This document shows positions 32,604 to 40,755 of a stretch of 64,000 nucleotides of DNA, in pieces. The stretch comes from JBFELU01 sp041572755 (GTDB lineage: Bacteria; Actinomycetota; Acidimicrobiia; Spongiisociales; UBA11373): NCBI GenBank assembly GCA_041572755.1, contig JBFFRY010000004.1, forward strand, positions 55,165 through 119,164, in the 5' to 3' direction. The translations under genes were made by a program, and so were the position numbers. The notes beneath the pieces were generated by a model. The model saw only the letters and a list, made by a program, of their open reading frames with translations, was not told where the DNA came from and did not search any database. Each line of letters opens with the position of its first letter. The first letter of the stretch is position 1.

Positions 32604-33980
32604 ATGCATTACCGGACGATCATCGAACCGTTCCGGATCCACAGCGTGCAGGCGATCGCTCTGCCCTCTCCCGAGGAGCGGGAGGCGGCGCTCCATCGAG
32701 CCGGATACAACCTGTTCGGTCTCCATGCCGATGAGGTGATCATCGATCTCCTCACCGATTCGGGGACCGGTTCCATGTCGGATCGCCAGTGGGCGGCGAT
32801 GATGATCGGCGACGAGTCTTATGCGGGAAGCCGATCGTTCTATCGCCTCCAGGACGTCGTGGACGACTTGGTGGGCATGCCGGAACTGATCCCGACCCAT
32901 CAAGGCCGGGCGGCCGAGCGGATCCTCTTCTCCGAGACCCTCTCGCCGGGTGACGTGGTTCCCAACAACACCCACTTCGACACGACCCGAGCGAACATCG
33001 AGTACCAGGGGGCCACGGCACTCGACCTCGTGATCCCCGAGGGCCGAGACCCGGCCGCCGACCACCCCTTCAAGGGGAACATGGACGTTGCAGCGTTGAC
33101 GGCAGCCATCGAGGAAGCAGGCGTTGATCGGGTGCCGCTGGTCATGGTCACGGTGACCAACAACTCGGGGGGTGGCCAGCCCGTTTCGCTCGCCAACTTG
33201 AGGGCGGTCCGGGAGGTGTGTGATCGCTATGGGATTCCGCTGTTCCTCGATGCTTGCCGATTCGCCGAGAACGCCTGGTTCATCAAGCTCCGTGAGGAGG
33301 GGCAGGCCGATCGCAGTCCTCGGGACATCGCCCGGGAGATGTTCTCACTGGCCGATGGGTGCACGTTCTCGGCCAAGAAGGACGGAATCGCCAACATCGG
33401 TGGCTTCCTGGCGATGCACGATGCCGACCTGGCCAACCGTTGCCGGAATCTGCTGATCCTCACCGAAGGGTTCCCCACCTATGGAGGGCTGGCCGGCAGG
33501 GACCTGGAGGCCGTCGCCACCGGCCTCGAGGAGGTGCTCGACGAGGACTATCTGCGCTACCGAATCCGCTCGACCGCTTATCTGGCCGAAAAGGCGGACG
33601 CCGGGGGGGTGCCCATCGTGAAGCCGGCCGGCGGTCATGCCGTCTACCTCGATGCCAAGGCGTTGCTGCCTCACATCCCCTCCTCCGAGTACCCGGCGCA
33701 GGCTCTGGCCGTCGAGCTGTACCGGGACGGGGGTGTCCGCGGCGTGGAGATCGGGTCGGTGATGTTCGGCCGTCCCCAGCCGGACGGCTCCGAGGAACCG
33801 GCTGCGATGGAGCTCGTGCGTCTGGCGGTGCCGCGTCGCACCTACACCCAGAGCCACATCGACTACGTGGCCGAGGTGATCCTTTCGGTGGCATCCCGGG
33901 CGTCTGAGATCCGCGGCTATCGCATCGTCGAAAGCGCCCCCTGGCTGCGGCACTTCACGGCTCGGTTCGCTCCCGCATAG
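32604..33980 (+). CDS. tnaA: Tryptophanase (beta-eliminating lyase)
   Basis: 458 residues, PLP enzyme splitting tryptophan to indole, pyruvate and ammonia. The conserved blocks are IDLLTDSGTGSMS, DESYAGSRSFYRL, PTHQGRAAERILF, NNSGGGQPVSLANL, DACRFAENAWFIK, SAKKDG (PLP Lys259) and EGFPTYGGLAGRD. Tyrosine phenol-lyase has the same fold, so I checked two known discriminators. Asp126 in HFDTT matches TnaA Asp137 rather than Thr of the phenol-lyase, and Ile383 in GVEIGS matches TnaA rather than Arg381. Some other blocks (GGLAGRD, ADGCTFSAKKD) look phenol-lyase-like. No TnaC-type leader peptide or permease is visible. Confidence 0.85.
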   Translation: MHYRTIIEPFRIHSVQAIALPSPEEREAALHRAGYNLFGLHADEVIIDLLTDSGTGSMSDRQWAAMMIGDESYAGSRSFYRLQDVVDDLVGMPELIPTHQGRAAERILFSETLSPGDVVPNNTHFDTTRANIEYQGATALDLVIPEGRDPAADHPFKGNMDVAALTAAIEEAGVDRVPLVMVTVTNNSGGGQPVSLANLRAVREVCDRYGIPLFLDACRFAENAWFIKLREEGQADRSPRDIAREMFSLADGCTFSAKKDGIANIGGFLAMHDADLANRCRNLLILTEGFPTYGGLAGRDLEAVATGLEEVLDEDYLRYRIRSTAYLAEKADAGGVPIVKPAGGHAVYLDAKALLPHIPSSEYPAQALAVELYRDGGVRGVEIGSVMFGRPQPDGSEEPAAMELVRLAVPRRTYTQSHIDYVAEVILSVASRASEIRGYRIVESAPWLRHFTARFAPA

Positions 33981-33990
33981 GCCGAACGCC

Positions 33991-35379
33991 TCAGCGGACC
34001 GGGTCGGCGGGGATCAAGTGTTCGACCTGCAAGCCCCACCGACGCGCCCCGACCCGGAATCCGGAGACTGCGACGGATGCCGCCGAGGGGCCCGTCGTTG
34101 CATGGGTGGGATCGACCTCGAGCACGAGCAGCCCGCCCGTGGCGGAGGGCCCATACTGCAGCTCTCCATGCGGTGGGTCGTCGTGCGCCGCCACCACGCG
34201 ACCGTCGACGATGCGGACGGGGAGGCGATCTGTCTCTTCGGTGTCCTCTGCGACGACCAGCATCGCCCGCAGCCGGCGGTGAGCGTCTGCGGTGGCCACG
34301 ACGAAGGCCTCGAGGTCGCCGGGTCGAAAGTCGAGATCCTCCCCGGCGATCAAGGCCCGGCTGAACCCGTTCATCGGCAGGGGCTCGTCGTCGGGTCCTC
34401 CCCGGGCCTGGAGGGCCAGGCCGACGGCGTGGCGGGCATTGAGCTCGGTGGGACGGAACCCCTCGCTCGTCATCACCCCGTCCACCGTGAAGGCCGCCCG
34501 ATAGTCGACCCGGTCTCGCAAGTGGTCGCCGACCCGTTTCGCCAGCCGACGCAGGTACTCCCGGTCTTCGGGCGCCGGGTCCCACCAGGTGGCGACGCCG
34601 GAGTACCGGAGCCGGTCGGTGTCGGGGATCCGGAAGATGAGCTGCTCCACCGGGCGAAAGGCGATGGTCCGGTCTCCGAAGACCATGCCGTGGATCGAAC
34701 AGGGGATGCCCTCGAGGAACGGCATGACCCTCACGGAGTCGGCATGGGGGGTGAGAGCGGTTGCCGCCTCGATCGCGGTCGCCCGGCTGCTCACGTGACG
34801 AACGAACTCGGCACCCCCGTGCCAACCTTCCCGATTGTCTGCGGCCCAGACGGTTCCGGAACCCTGGTCGAGCCGGTCGTGGGCCTCGAGCAGGCTGTCG
34901 GCGGCGGCGGGAACCACCATTGATGGCGACCGGGTGATGCCGGCATCGTCCCAGAGGGCGTCGATGGTCGTCTTGTTCTCGAGTTCCGCCCAGGCCGCCG
35001 GTCGACCTCCATAGGTGGGCCTTCCCTCGATCTCCAGGTCGTCCTCGAACCCCCACACGAGCGCCTCTCTCTTGGGATCCCAGCGCTCGATGGCGGCGCG
35101 GGTCGGTGCGGTGAGGTTGCGGAGGGCCCGTTGGTAGGCCCGGATGCCGCTCATGATCGTGTCACCCCGGGTGCCGAGGACGATCAGCTCGCAGAGTCCC
35201 TCCTCGAGGGGATCACCGGTCCCCATCTGCCCGGCGAGCACCAGCGGCCGGGGGGCGTCGAGGCGCGTCAGTTGCTCGAGGAGAGGCCGGGCGGCGACCG
35301 CAGCGTCTGCGCAGATCAACCATCGGTGTGACGCCAGGATCGGATCGATGAGCGTGCCGTAGTGCGCCCCCAGATCCAT
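33991..35379 (-). CDS. ATP-grasp domain protein, unknown substrate
   Basis: 462 residues. The N-terminal third (VLAGQMGTGDPLEEGLCELIVLGTRGDTIMSGIRAYQ) is a Rossmann-like pre-ATP-grasp region. ELENKTTIDALWDDAGITRSPSMVVP resembles the ATP-grasp entry, and VMPFLEGIPCSIHGMVFGDRTIAFRPVEQLIF with GFRPTELNARHAVGLALQARGG carries the ExN metal-binding end of the fold. It should ligate an acid to an amine using ATP, but nothing shows which. The start follows a TAGCCT box. It is convergent with tnaA and co-oriented with mobA upstream. Confidence 0.72.
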   Translation of the reverse strand: MDLGAHYGTLIDPILASHRWLICADAAVAARPLLEQLTRLDAPRPLVLAGQMGTGDPLEEGLCELIVLGTRGDTIMSGIRAYQRALRNLTAPTRAAIERWDPKREALVWGFEDDLEIEGRPTYGGRPAAWAELENKTTIDALWDDAGITRSPSMVVPAAADSLLEAHDRLDQGSGTVWAADNREGWHGGAEFVRHVSSRATAIEAATALTPHADSVRVMPFLEGIPCSIHGMVFGDRTIAFRPVEQLIFRIPDTDRLRYSGVATWWDPAPEDREYLRRLAKRVGDHLRDRVDYRAAFTVDGVMTSEGFRPTELNARHAVGLALQARGGPDDEPLPMNGFSRALIAGEDLDFRPGDLEAFVVATADAHRRLRAMLVVAEDTEETDRLPVRIVDGRVVAAHDDPPHGELQYGPSATGGLLVLEVDPTHATTGPSAASVAVSGFRVGARRWGLQVEHLIPADPVR

Positions 35380-35386
35380 ACGCGGC

Positions 35387-35392
35387 AGGCTA
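35387..35392 (-). promoter_or_regulatory. -10 box TAGCCT, leaderless start of ATP-grasp gene
   Basis: TAGCCT, 7 nt before the ATG at 35379. The mobA stop codon lies inside this box. Confidence 0.5.
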
Positions 35393-35980
35393 ACCGTCGG
35401 GGGGCGGTCCGAACCTGGCGAGGCCGGCGTGCAGCGATTCGCGATCGTCGACGGAGAACCACGACCGGCCGTCTTCCCCCCAGGTTCTCCAGAGGGCAGG
35501 GTCGATCTCACGGCATCCCTCCCGATCGAGGAGGCGCTGGATGGAGACTCCGTCCTCGAGCGCGGAGCGCGCCGCCCCGAGAAGGCCCGGTGGGTAGGCG
35601 GCGCAGGTCGTCTGGCGTACACCGCCGTCGCGGGGGACGACGGCCGCGGTGCCTTCCTGCTCGTCGATCAGCGCCTGCAGGGTGGCCGGCCTCACCCAGG
35701 GCTGATCGACGGCGACGAGCACCACCGGTCGTCCCTCGGCAACCTCGAGTGCGGCAACCAGACCGGCGAGCGGTCCCCGGGTCTCTCCCGGTGGATCGGG
35801 GATTGCGGGGGCATCGGCCAGGCTCTCGATCCGACCGACGACCACCACGGTGCCGACGGCGCGAGCTGCACCGATCACCCGGGCGGCCATCGTCGCTCCG
35901 GCGATCTCGACCTCCGCCTTGTCGGTCCCCATGCGGGACGAGAGGCCTCCGGCGAGGATGGCAACGAGCGGCCGAGTCAT
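35390..35980 (-). CDS. mobA: Molybdenum cofactor guanylyl/nucleotidyl-transferase, MobA-like
   Basis: 196 residues. The N-terminal signature VAILAGGLSSRMGTDKAEVEIAG is the GTP-binding loop of MobA/MocA-type enzymes, followed by RGPLAGLVAALEVAEG and the metal-binding VLVAVDQPWVRP. MobA attaches GMP to molybdopterin, and the related MocA attaches CMP. The context with XdhC- and CoxG-like genes 6 kb away would suit a molybdenum hydroxylase, although the structural genes are not in the window. ATG at 35980. Confidence 0.83.
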   Translation of the reverse strand: MTRPLVAILAGGLSSRMGTDKAEVEIAGATMAARVIGAARAVGTVVVVGRIESLADAPAIPDPPGETRGPLAGLVAALEVAEGRPVVLVAVDQPWVRPATLQALIDEQEGTAAVVPRDGGVRQTTCAAYPPGLLGAARSALEDGVSIQRLLDREGCREIDPALWRTWGEDGRSWFSVDDRESLHAGLARFGPPPDG

Positions 35981-36033
35981 CCGGTCACTCTCGCAGCGCC
36001 GGCCTTACCATGCGACTCGAAGGGAGGACGTAG

Positions 36034-36276
36034 GTGCGTGTGGTCGATGCTCGCAACGTGCCGTGCCCGGTGCCGGTGCTGCGGGCCGCGCTGGCGATAC
36101 GAGAGCTCACCGTGGGGGAGGCGATCGAGGTGGTGGCCACCGACAGGGCGACCCTTGTCGACATCCCCGCTTGGGCGTCCGACCAGGGGGCCCTCATCCG
36201 CGACACCTTCGAGCGGGACGGCGAGATCCATTTCGTCATCGAGGTGGGTGACGGGGCCGGTGCCGGGAGCCTCTGA
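36034..36276 (+). CDS. TusA/SirA-like sulfur-carrier protein
   Basis: 80 residues, the usual TusA size. The N-terminal VVDARNVPCPVPVLRAALAIRELTVGE holds the CPxP motif whose cysteine carries persulfide sulfur. IEVVATDRATLVDIPAWASDQG is the second conserved part. TusA relatives move sulfur for tRNA thiolation or molybdopterin, and YedF-type proteins appear with selenium metabolism. Its partner here is not clear; it is divergent from mobA. GTG has GGGAGG 5 nt upstream. Confidence 0.85.
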   Translation: MRVVDARNVPCPVPVLRAALAIRELTVGEAIEVVATDRATLVDIPAWASDQGALIRDTFERDGEIHFVIEVGDGAGAGSL

Positions 36277-36337
36277 CGCTCACAGGAGGGGGTGCTGTGT
36301 GCTCGGCTCGTCTCGGCCCGGCCCCCACGTCACCCTT

Positions 36338-36355
36338 CCCGACCGCGAGGTCGGG
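36338..36355 (+). terminator. Hairpin downstream of the TusA-like gene
   Basis: A 7-bp stem CCCGACC / GGTCGGG with a GCGA (GNRA) tetraloop, 62 nt after the stop and without a T-run. The remaining 36277-36496 has no gene I can support. Confidence 0.4.
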
Positions 36356-36496
36356 ACGACTGACACCCTCGCGGGCCGTCGGCTCTCAACCTTCGCTCAT
36401 CGGCCGAGCCGTCAATAGGGGCAAACGTCACGAATTCGGGGCCGTCCGGGACCTCTTCCCCTGGCGCTTCTGCGGTGGAAGGTGGATGCTGAGACC

Positions 36497-37744
36497 ATGT
36501 TCGAGGATCGGGAAGACGCCGGCCGGCGCCTCGCCGAGCTCGTCGGGGAGCGCTCCTACCGGGACCCGGTAGTCCTCGGGCTCCCCCGGGGCGGGGTGGT
36601 GGTGGCCGCTCAGGTGGCGCGGCTCATCGGAGCCCCGCTCGACCTCGTCGTGGTGCGGAAGCTGGGGGCCCCCGGAAACCCCGAACTCGGCATCGGCGCG
36701 GTCGCCGAGGACGGCGCAATGGTGGTGAACGAGGCCCTCGTCGCCCGCCTGAGGGTCGGCGAAGGGCAACTCGACCGGATTGCGAATCGGGAACGCCGGG
36801 AACTCGAGAGGAGGGTGGCGGCCTACCGGACGGACCCGCCGGTTCCGTTGGACGGCAAGACGGCGATCATCGTCGATGACGGCCTGGCCACCGGTTACAC
36901 CGCCCGGGCGGCGGTGGCGGCCGCCCGGTTGCGGGGAGCCGACCGGGTCGTGGTGGCGGTTCCGGTGGCCGCCCCGGAGACGGCGGCCGAGTTCGAGGTT
37001 CTGGTGGATGAGCTCCTGTGTGTCGAACTCCCCGCCATGTTGCTGGGCGTGGGCGGGGCCTACGCCGACTTCACCCAGACGACCGACGATGCCGTGGTCT
37101 CACTGCTCCGGGGACCGGCGGGGGAAGACGTCGAGATTCCCTGCGGGGAGGTGTTCGCCGAGGGAGTCCTGACCGTTCCGGCCGGTGCTTCCGGCGTGGT
37201 CGTCTTCGCCCATGGGAGCGGCAGCAGCCGGCTCAGCCCCCGCAACCGGGCTGTGGCGTCCGGCCTCAACGCAGCCGGGTTGGGAACGCTGCTCTTCGAT
37301 CTGCTCACCCCCGAGGAGGCCACCGATCGCCGTCTCGTGTTCGACATCCCTCTCCTGGCCGACCGCCTCTCCTCGGCGGCCGCTTGGCTCGGTGGGCGTG
37401 TTCGGGGCCCCATGGGCTTCTTTGGATCGAGCACCGGCGCTGCGGCGGCGCTGTGGGCCGCCGCAGAGCGAGACGACGTGGCCGCGGTGGTCGGCCGCGG
37501 CGGTCGCCCGGATCTCGCCGAGGCACGGCTCCCTGCGGTTCGGGCGCCGGTACGGCTGATCGTGGGGGGCGACGACGCCGTCGTGCTCGAACTCAATGAG
37601 ATGGCCCGCTCCCGCCTGTCGGGGGTGACCGATCTGGCGGTGATCCCCGGCGCCGGGCACCTCTTCGAGGAGGCCGGCGCCCTGGAACGCGTCACCGATC
37701 TCGCCGCCGACTGGTTCGTTCGCTGGATGGCCGATGCCGTCTGA
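36497..37744 (+). CDS. Phosphoribosyltransferase-hydrolase fusion protein
   Basis: 415 residues with two domains. The first (1-205) is a type I phosphoribosyltransferase-like domain: MFEDREDAGRRLAELVG, PVVLGLPRGGVVVAAQVA and the PRPP loop TAIIVDDGLATGYTA. The second (about 225-415) is an alpha/beta hydrolase of the dienelactone-hydrolase type: GVVVFAHGSGSSRLSPRNRAVA, MGFFGSSTGAAAALWAA (nucleophile Ser) and VIPGAGHLFEEAGALE with the catalytic His. This fusion recurs in bacteria, but its substrate is not known. ATG at 36497 is preferred over GTG at 36482. Confidence 0.85.
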   Translation: MFEDREDAGRRLAELVGERSYRDPVVLGLPRGGVVVAAQVARLIGAPLDLVVVRKLGAPGNPELGIGAVAEDGAMVVNEALVARLRVGEGQLDRIANRERRELERRVAAYRTDPPVPLDGKTAIIVDDGLATGYTARAAVAAARLRGADRVVVAVPVAAPETAAEFEVLVDELLCVELPAMLLGVGGAYADFTQTTDDAVVSLLRGPAGEDVEIPCGEVFAEGVLTVPAGASGVVVFAHGSGSSRLSPRNRAVASGLNAAGLGTLLFDLLTPEEATDRRLVFDIPLLADRLSSAAAWLGGRVRGPMGFFGSSTGAAAALWAAAERDDVAAVVGRGGRPDLAEARLPAVRAPVRLIVGGDDAVVLELNEMARSRLSGVTDLAVIPGAGHLFEEAGALERVTDLAADWFVRWMADAV

Positions 37745-37787
37745 GCAGACGGACCGGCGGTGGAAGGCACCGGATCGCCACGTCGGA

Positions 37788-37793
37788 TAGGGT
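37788..37793 (+). promoter_or_regulatory. -10 box TAGGGT of cNMP-binding gene (with leader)
   Basis: TAGGGT, 24 nt before the ATG at 37818; GGTGGAG lies in the leader. Confidence 0.4.
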
Positions 37794-37817
37794 GAGGCGA
37801 TCCGAACAGGTGGAGAC

Positions 37818-38234
37818 ATGGACACGGCGGGATTCCTCAAGGAAACGGCTCTCTTCTCGGACTTCACCGAGAAGCAGATCGCCAGCGTTCTCGGGACGGC
37901 CAAAGAGCGTGAGTTCGCCCCCGGCGACTTCATCATCAGGGAAGGCCCCGGAGGTGCCGGCTTCTACTTGATGCTCGGCGGGTCGGTCGAGGTTCGCAAG
38001 GGTGACCTGGTTCTGGCGACCTTTGGGCCCGGCGAGTACTTCGGTGAGATGGCCCTGCTCCTGGAGGACACGCCACGAACCGCCGATGTTGTTGCGACCT
38101 CCCCCACCCGCTGCCTGGTGATCACGCGATGGGATCTCAAGGCGCTCATCACGGCCCATCCCGACATCGGCGTCAAGATGATGGGGGAGCTCGCCAAGCG
38201 ACTGCGCGACACCGACCAGGCGCTCAGCGAGTAG
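37818..38234 (+). CDS. Stand-alone cyclic-nucleotide-binding domain protein
   Basis: 138 residues, only a cNMP-binding beta-roll. LFSDFTEKQIASVLGTAKEREFAPGDFIIREG is its start, and the phosphate-binding cassette is FGEMALLLEDTPRTADVVA (about 75-93), with the Glu and Arg that contact cyclic nucleotide. There is no helix-turn-helix, so it cannot be a CRP-type activator itself. It may act as an adaptor or regulatory subunit. It lies 10 nt upstream of the MBL hydrolase gene. Confidence 0.88.
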   Translation: MDTAGFLKETALFSDFTEKQIASVLGTAKEREFAPGDFIIREGPGGAGFYLMLGGSVEVRKGDLVLATFGPGEYFGEMALLLEDTPRTADVVATSPTRCLVITRWDLKALITAHPDIGVKMMGELAKRLRDTDQALSE

Positions 38235-38244
38235 ACCGGATGCC

Positions 38245-39102
38245 GTGCTGCTGGCTCCCCGAGGTGTCGGTGTGGCCGCCAAGCAGGTGAGCAACCGCGC
38301 TCTGGTGGTGGAGGGGGCCAGGGGGTCGATGTCGGTCGCCGGGCCGGACTTCCGGCGCTACGGCGGGCACACCACCTGCTTCTCCGTGGAGGTTTCGCCC
38401 GGCCACCACCTCGTCTTCGATTGCGGCACCGGGCTCCAGAACCTGCAGAAGCGGCTGCCGCCCGGGGAGCCCCGGGAGTTCACCGTGTTCCTGACCCACT
38501 ACCACTGGGATCACATTCAGGGCCTTCCGATGTTCTCCGCCCTCAACGACCCGCGCAACCGATTCACCTTCCACGGTCCCGGGCACGAGAAGCGCCCGGT
38601 GCAGGATCTTCTCGGCGGGGTACTGCGCCCGCCCTGGTTCCCCGTCACCCTCGACGAGCGGCCGGCCGGCATCGTGTATCGGGACCTGGAGGGGCCGATC
38701 GAGGTCGGTGGGCTTCTGATCACCCCGATACCGCTGCGCCACCCTCAGGGATGTGTCGGGTACCGGGTCGATGGTGAGCGTTCGGTGATGATCGCCACCG
38801 ATCACGAGGCGGGGGATGCCGGGGTCGATGAGCATCTCGCGGGTGTCGCCGGCGGTGTCGACGTGGTCCTTCACGACGGCCAATACACGGAGGAGGAGTA
38901 CCGCATCGGTCGACAGGGGTGGGGTCACAGCACCTGGGTCGGTGCGGTCGACGCCGCCGTGGCTGCGGGGGCCGGACGGCTGGTGGTGACGAGCCACGAT
39001 CCGACCCGCAGCGACGACGAGGTCGACGAGATCGTCAAACAGGCGAGAGGCCGGTTCCCGCTGACCTCAGCAGCCCATCCGGGGATGCGAATCCCGCTCT
39101 AG
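38245..39102 (+). CDS. MBL-fold metallo-hydrolase
   Basis: Up to 285 residues. The zinc motif is FLTHYHWDHIQGLPMF (HxHxDH-type), followed by TDHEAGDA, LHDGQYT and a C-terminal VTSHDPTRSDDEVDEIV. The N-terminus SMSVAGPDFRRYGGHTTCFSVEV is typical of the PhnP/RNase Z-like cyclic-phosphodiesterase group. The substrate is unknown. GTG at 38245 is used; GTG at 38287 (SNRALVVEGARGS) fits family length as well. Confidence 0.82.
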   Translation: MLLAPRGVGVAAKQVSNRALVVEGARGSMSVAGPDFRRYGGHTTCFSVEVSPGHHLVFDCGTGLQNLQKRLPPGEPREFTVFLTHYHWDHIQGLPMFSALNDPRNRFTFHGPGHEKRPVQDLLGGVLRPPWFPVTLDERPAGIVYRDLEGPIEVGGLLITPIPLRHPQGCVGYRVDGERSVMIATDHEAGDAGVDEHLAGVAGGVDVVLHDGQYTEEEYRIGRQGWGHSTWVGAVDAAVAAGAGRLVVTSHDPTRSDDEVDEIVKQARGRFPLTSAAHPGMRIPL

Positions 39103-39104
39103 GT

Positions 39105-40676
39105 TCACTCGACGGGGAGCGAGTCGGGATCGTGCTGGCTCTTGGCATTCCAGAGCATCCATCCCAGGCCCCGATACTCGGCTTCGAAGATCGCGGCGGC
39201 GATCTCCTCGGCAGTCCAGCCGAAGCCCTGGAGCCAGGGTCGGAGCACGGCACCCCCGATGATGCGGGGCATCCCGGCCTCGAGGGCGTCGGCGGTCACC
39301 TCGGCGGGATAGTCGTTGGGGTCGGGATATCCGAGCCATCCCGGGCTGTAGTGACTCGGGTAGACCATCGGCGACAGTACGTCCACGGCCCACGAGAGCG
39401 GCTCGGGACGCTGTCCCAGGCCTTGGTCGTCCTCGGTTGAGAGGATGATCGCAAACACATCGGCCGAGACCGCACATCCCAGTGGGTGGAGCCGTTCCTT
39501 GGCTTCGGTCAGGAAGGCGGCGATCGTCTCGGGCCGGGTGGTGCCGTCCACTTCGACGTCGGTGACGACCCGGCTCACGTCACCGTCGGTGGGGAACCTC
39601 ACGTAGTCGAACTGGATCTCGTCGAAGCCGAGCCCGCACGCTTCGACGGCCAGGCCGAGGGGATACTCCCAGGCCTCACGATCGGTCGGGTCCAGCCACC
39701 CGAAGCCGGAGTTGTTGAACCACGGCCCCCCGTCGATGTCGTGGAGGGCGAGGTCGGGCATCTCGAGGGCGGCGACCGGGTCCTGGAAGGTCACGATCCT
39801 GGTGATCGTGTACAGGTCACGGATCCTGGCGGCTTCGAGGGCGGCACCGACGTCGTAGTAGGCAGCCGGTCCGGCGATCGACGCCGGCAAGGCGACCTCG
39901 GAGGTGTGGTGGACCGTGCCGGCCTCGTTCTTGGTGTCCAACACCAGGGTGTTCACCATCGTCGTGTCGGCGAGGCGAAGCAGCGCTTGGAAGCGATCCG
40001 GGTCGGCGGCCGCCTCCGCATCCACCCGCAGCCCCCGCACCATGAACGGATCGAGAGTGATCTCCAGCCGGCCCTCGGTTCCGTCCCAATCGGCGCTCAC
40101 CGGCTCCCAGGCAGCCTTGTTGACTTCCACGGACCCGGTCGGAGCCGCGGTGATCTCGAACGACCCGAACTCCTCGGTGATGGTCTCGAGGTCGCCGGCC
40201 CGCACCGTGGCACCGGCCACGCCGGCTCCGTCGGAGGTGGTGACCCGCCCCTTGAGGATCTGAGGATCCATTTGGAGGAAGAGGGGTCCTTCGGGGAGGC
40301 CGCGAACCTCGAAGGACCCGGTCGCGTATCCCGGTGCCGACACGACGAGGGTGGCCGGTGGGTCGAATTCGAGCATCACCATCCCGTCGTCATCGGTCAC
40401 CCCCGACCCTTCAGGGCCTTCGATCGTGGCTCCCACGAGCGGGTTCTCGATGCCGAGGACCCGCAACTCGACCGACTGGCTGGCGGTGAGGGCTCGGATC
40501 AGCGCCCACACTCCGAACACGGTCCCGGCGACCACCCCGAGTCCGATGATCAACAGTGCTACCCGGCGCCATGGTCCGCCCCCCGGCCGCCGGATGGGTC
40601 GCCCCACCGAGGGAAATCCGCCGCGCCGGACCCCATCGAAGATCGCCAGATCGTCGCGACGAGAGCGCCATGCCAC
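39105..40676 (-). CDS. Membrane-anchored putative glycoside hydrolase (DUF4015)
   Basis: 523 residues. An N-terminal helix (VALLIIGLGVVAGTVFGVWALI) anchors it. Two beta-domains of carboxypeptidase-regulatory type follow (NPLVGATIEGPEGSGVTDDDGMVMLEF and KGRVTTSDGAGVAGATVRAG). The C-terminal TIM-barrel-like part (about 205-523) matches the putative glycoside hydrolase domain: VNTLVLDTKNEAGTVHH, FDEIQFDYVRFPTDG, SADVFAIIL and VDVLSPMVYPSHYSPG. The substrate is not known. GTG start with AAAGGA upstream. It shares a short intergenic region with the selenoprotein gene. Confidence 0.85.
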   Translation of the reverse strand: MAWRSRRDDLAIFDGVRRGGFPSVGRPIRRPGGGPWRRVALLIIGLGVVAGTVFGVWALIRALTASQSVELRVLGIENPLVGATIEGPEGSGVTDDDGMVMLEFDPPATLVVSAPGYATGSFEVRGLPEGPLFLQMDPQILKGRVTTSDGAGVAGATVRAGDLETITEEFGSFEITAAPTGSVEVNKAAWEPVSADWDGTEGRLEITLDPFMVRGLRVDAEAAADPDRFQALLRLADTTMVNTLVLDTKNEAGTVHHTSEVALPASIAGPAAYYDVGAALEAARIRDLYTITRIVTFQDPVAALEMPDLALHDIDGGPWFNNSGFGWLDPTDREAWEYPLGLAVEACGLGFDEIQFDYVRFPTDGDVSRVVTDVEVDGTTRPETIAAFLTEAKERLHPLGCAVSADVFAIILSTEDDQGLGQRPEPLSWAVDVLSPMVYPSHYSPGWLGYPDPNDYPAEVTADALEAGMPRIIGGAVLRPWLQGFGWTAEEIAAAIFEAEYRGLGWMLWNAKSQHDPDSLPVE

Positions 40677-40713
40677 GGGGGTGATCCTTTCTGGGTTCGG
40701 GAACGGGGGAATC

Positions 40714-40720
40714 TAGATTA
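40714..40720. promoter_or_regulatory. Overlapping divergent -10 boxes
   Basis: CTAGATTAG (40713-40721) holds TAGATT on the plus strand (for the selenoprotein gene) and TAATCT on the minus strand (for the glycosidase gene). The two promoters would overlap and may exclude each other. Confidence 0.4.
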
Positions 40721-40755
40721 GGGCGGCACCGTCGCCACGAGAACGGAGCTTCGCC

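Noticed and set aside
32604..33980. Tyrosine phenol-lyase as the identity of this gene
   Set aside because: The two residues that decide substrate (Asp126, Ile383) agree with tryptophanase.
38232..38237. TAGACC 7 nt before GTG 38245 as a further leaderless promoter
   Set aside because: The box lacks the final T of TANNNT and contains the stop codon of the preceding gene, so it is not counted.
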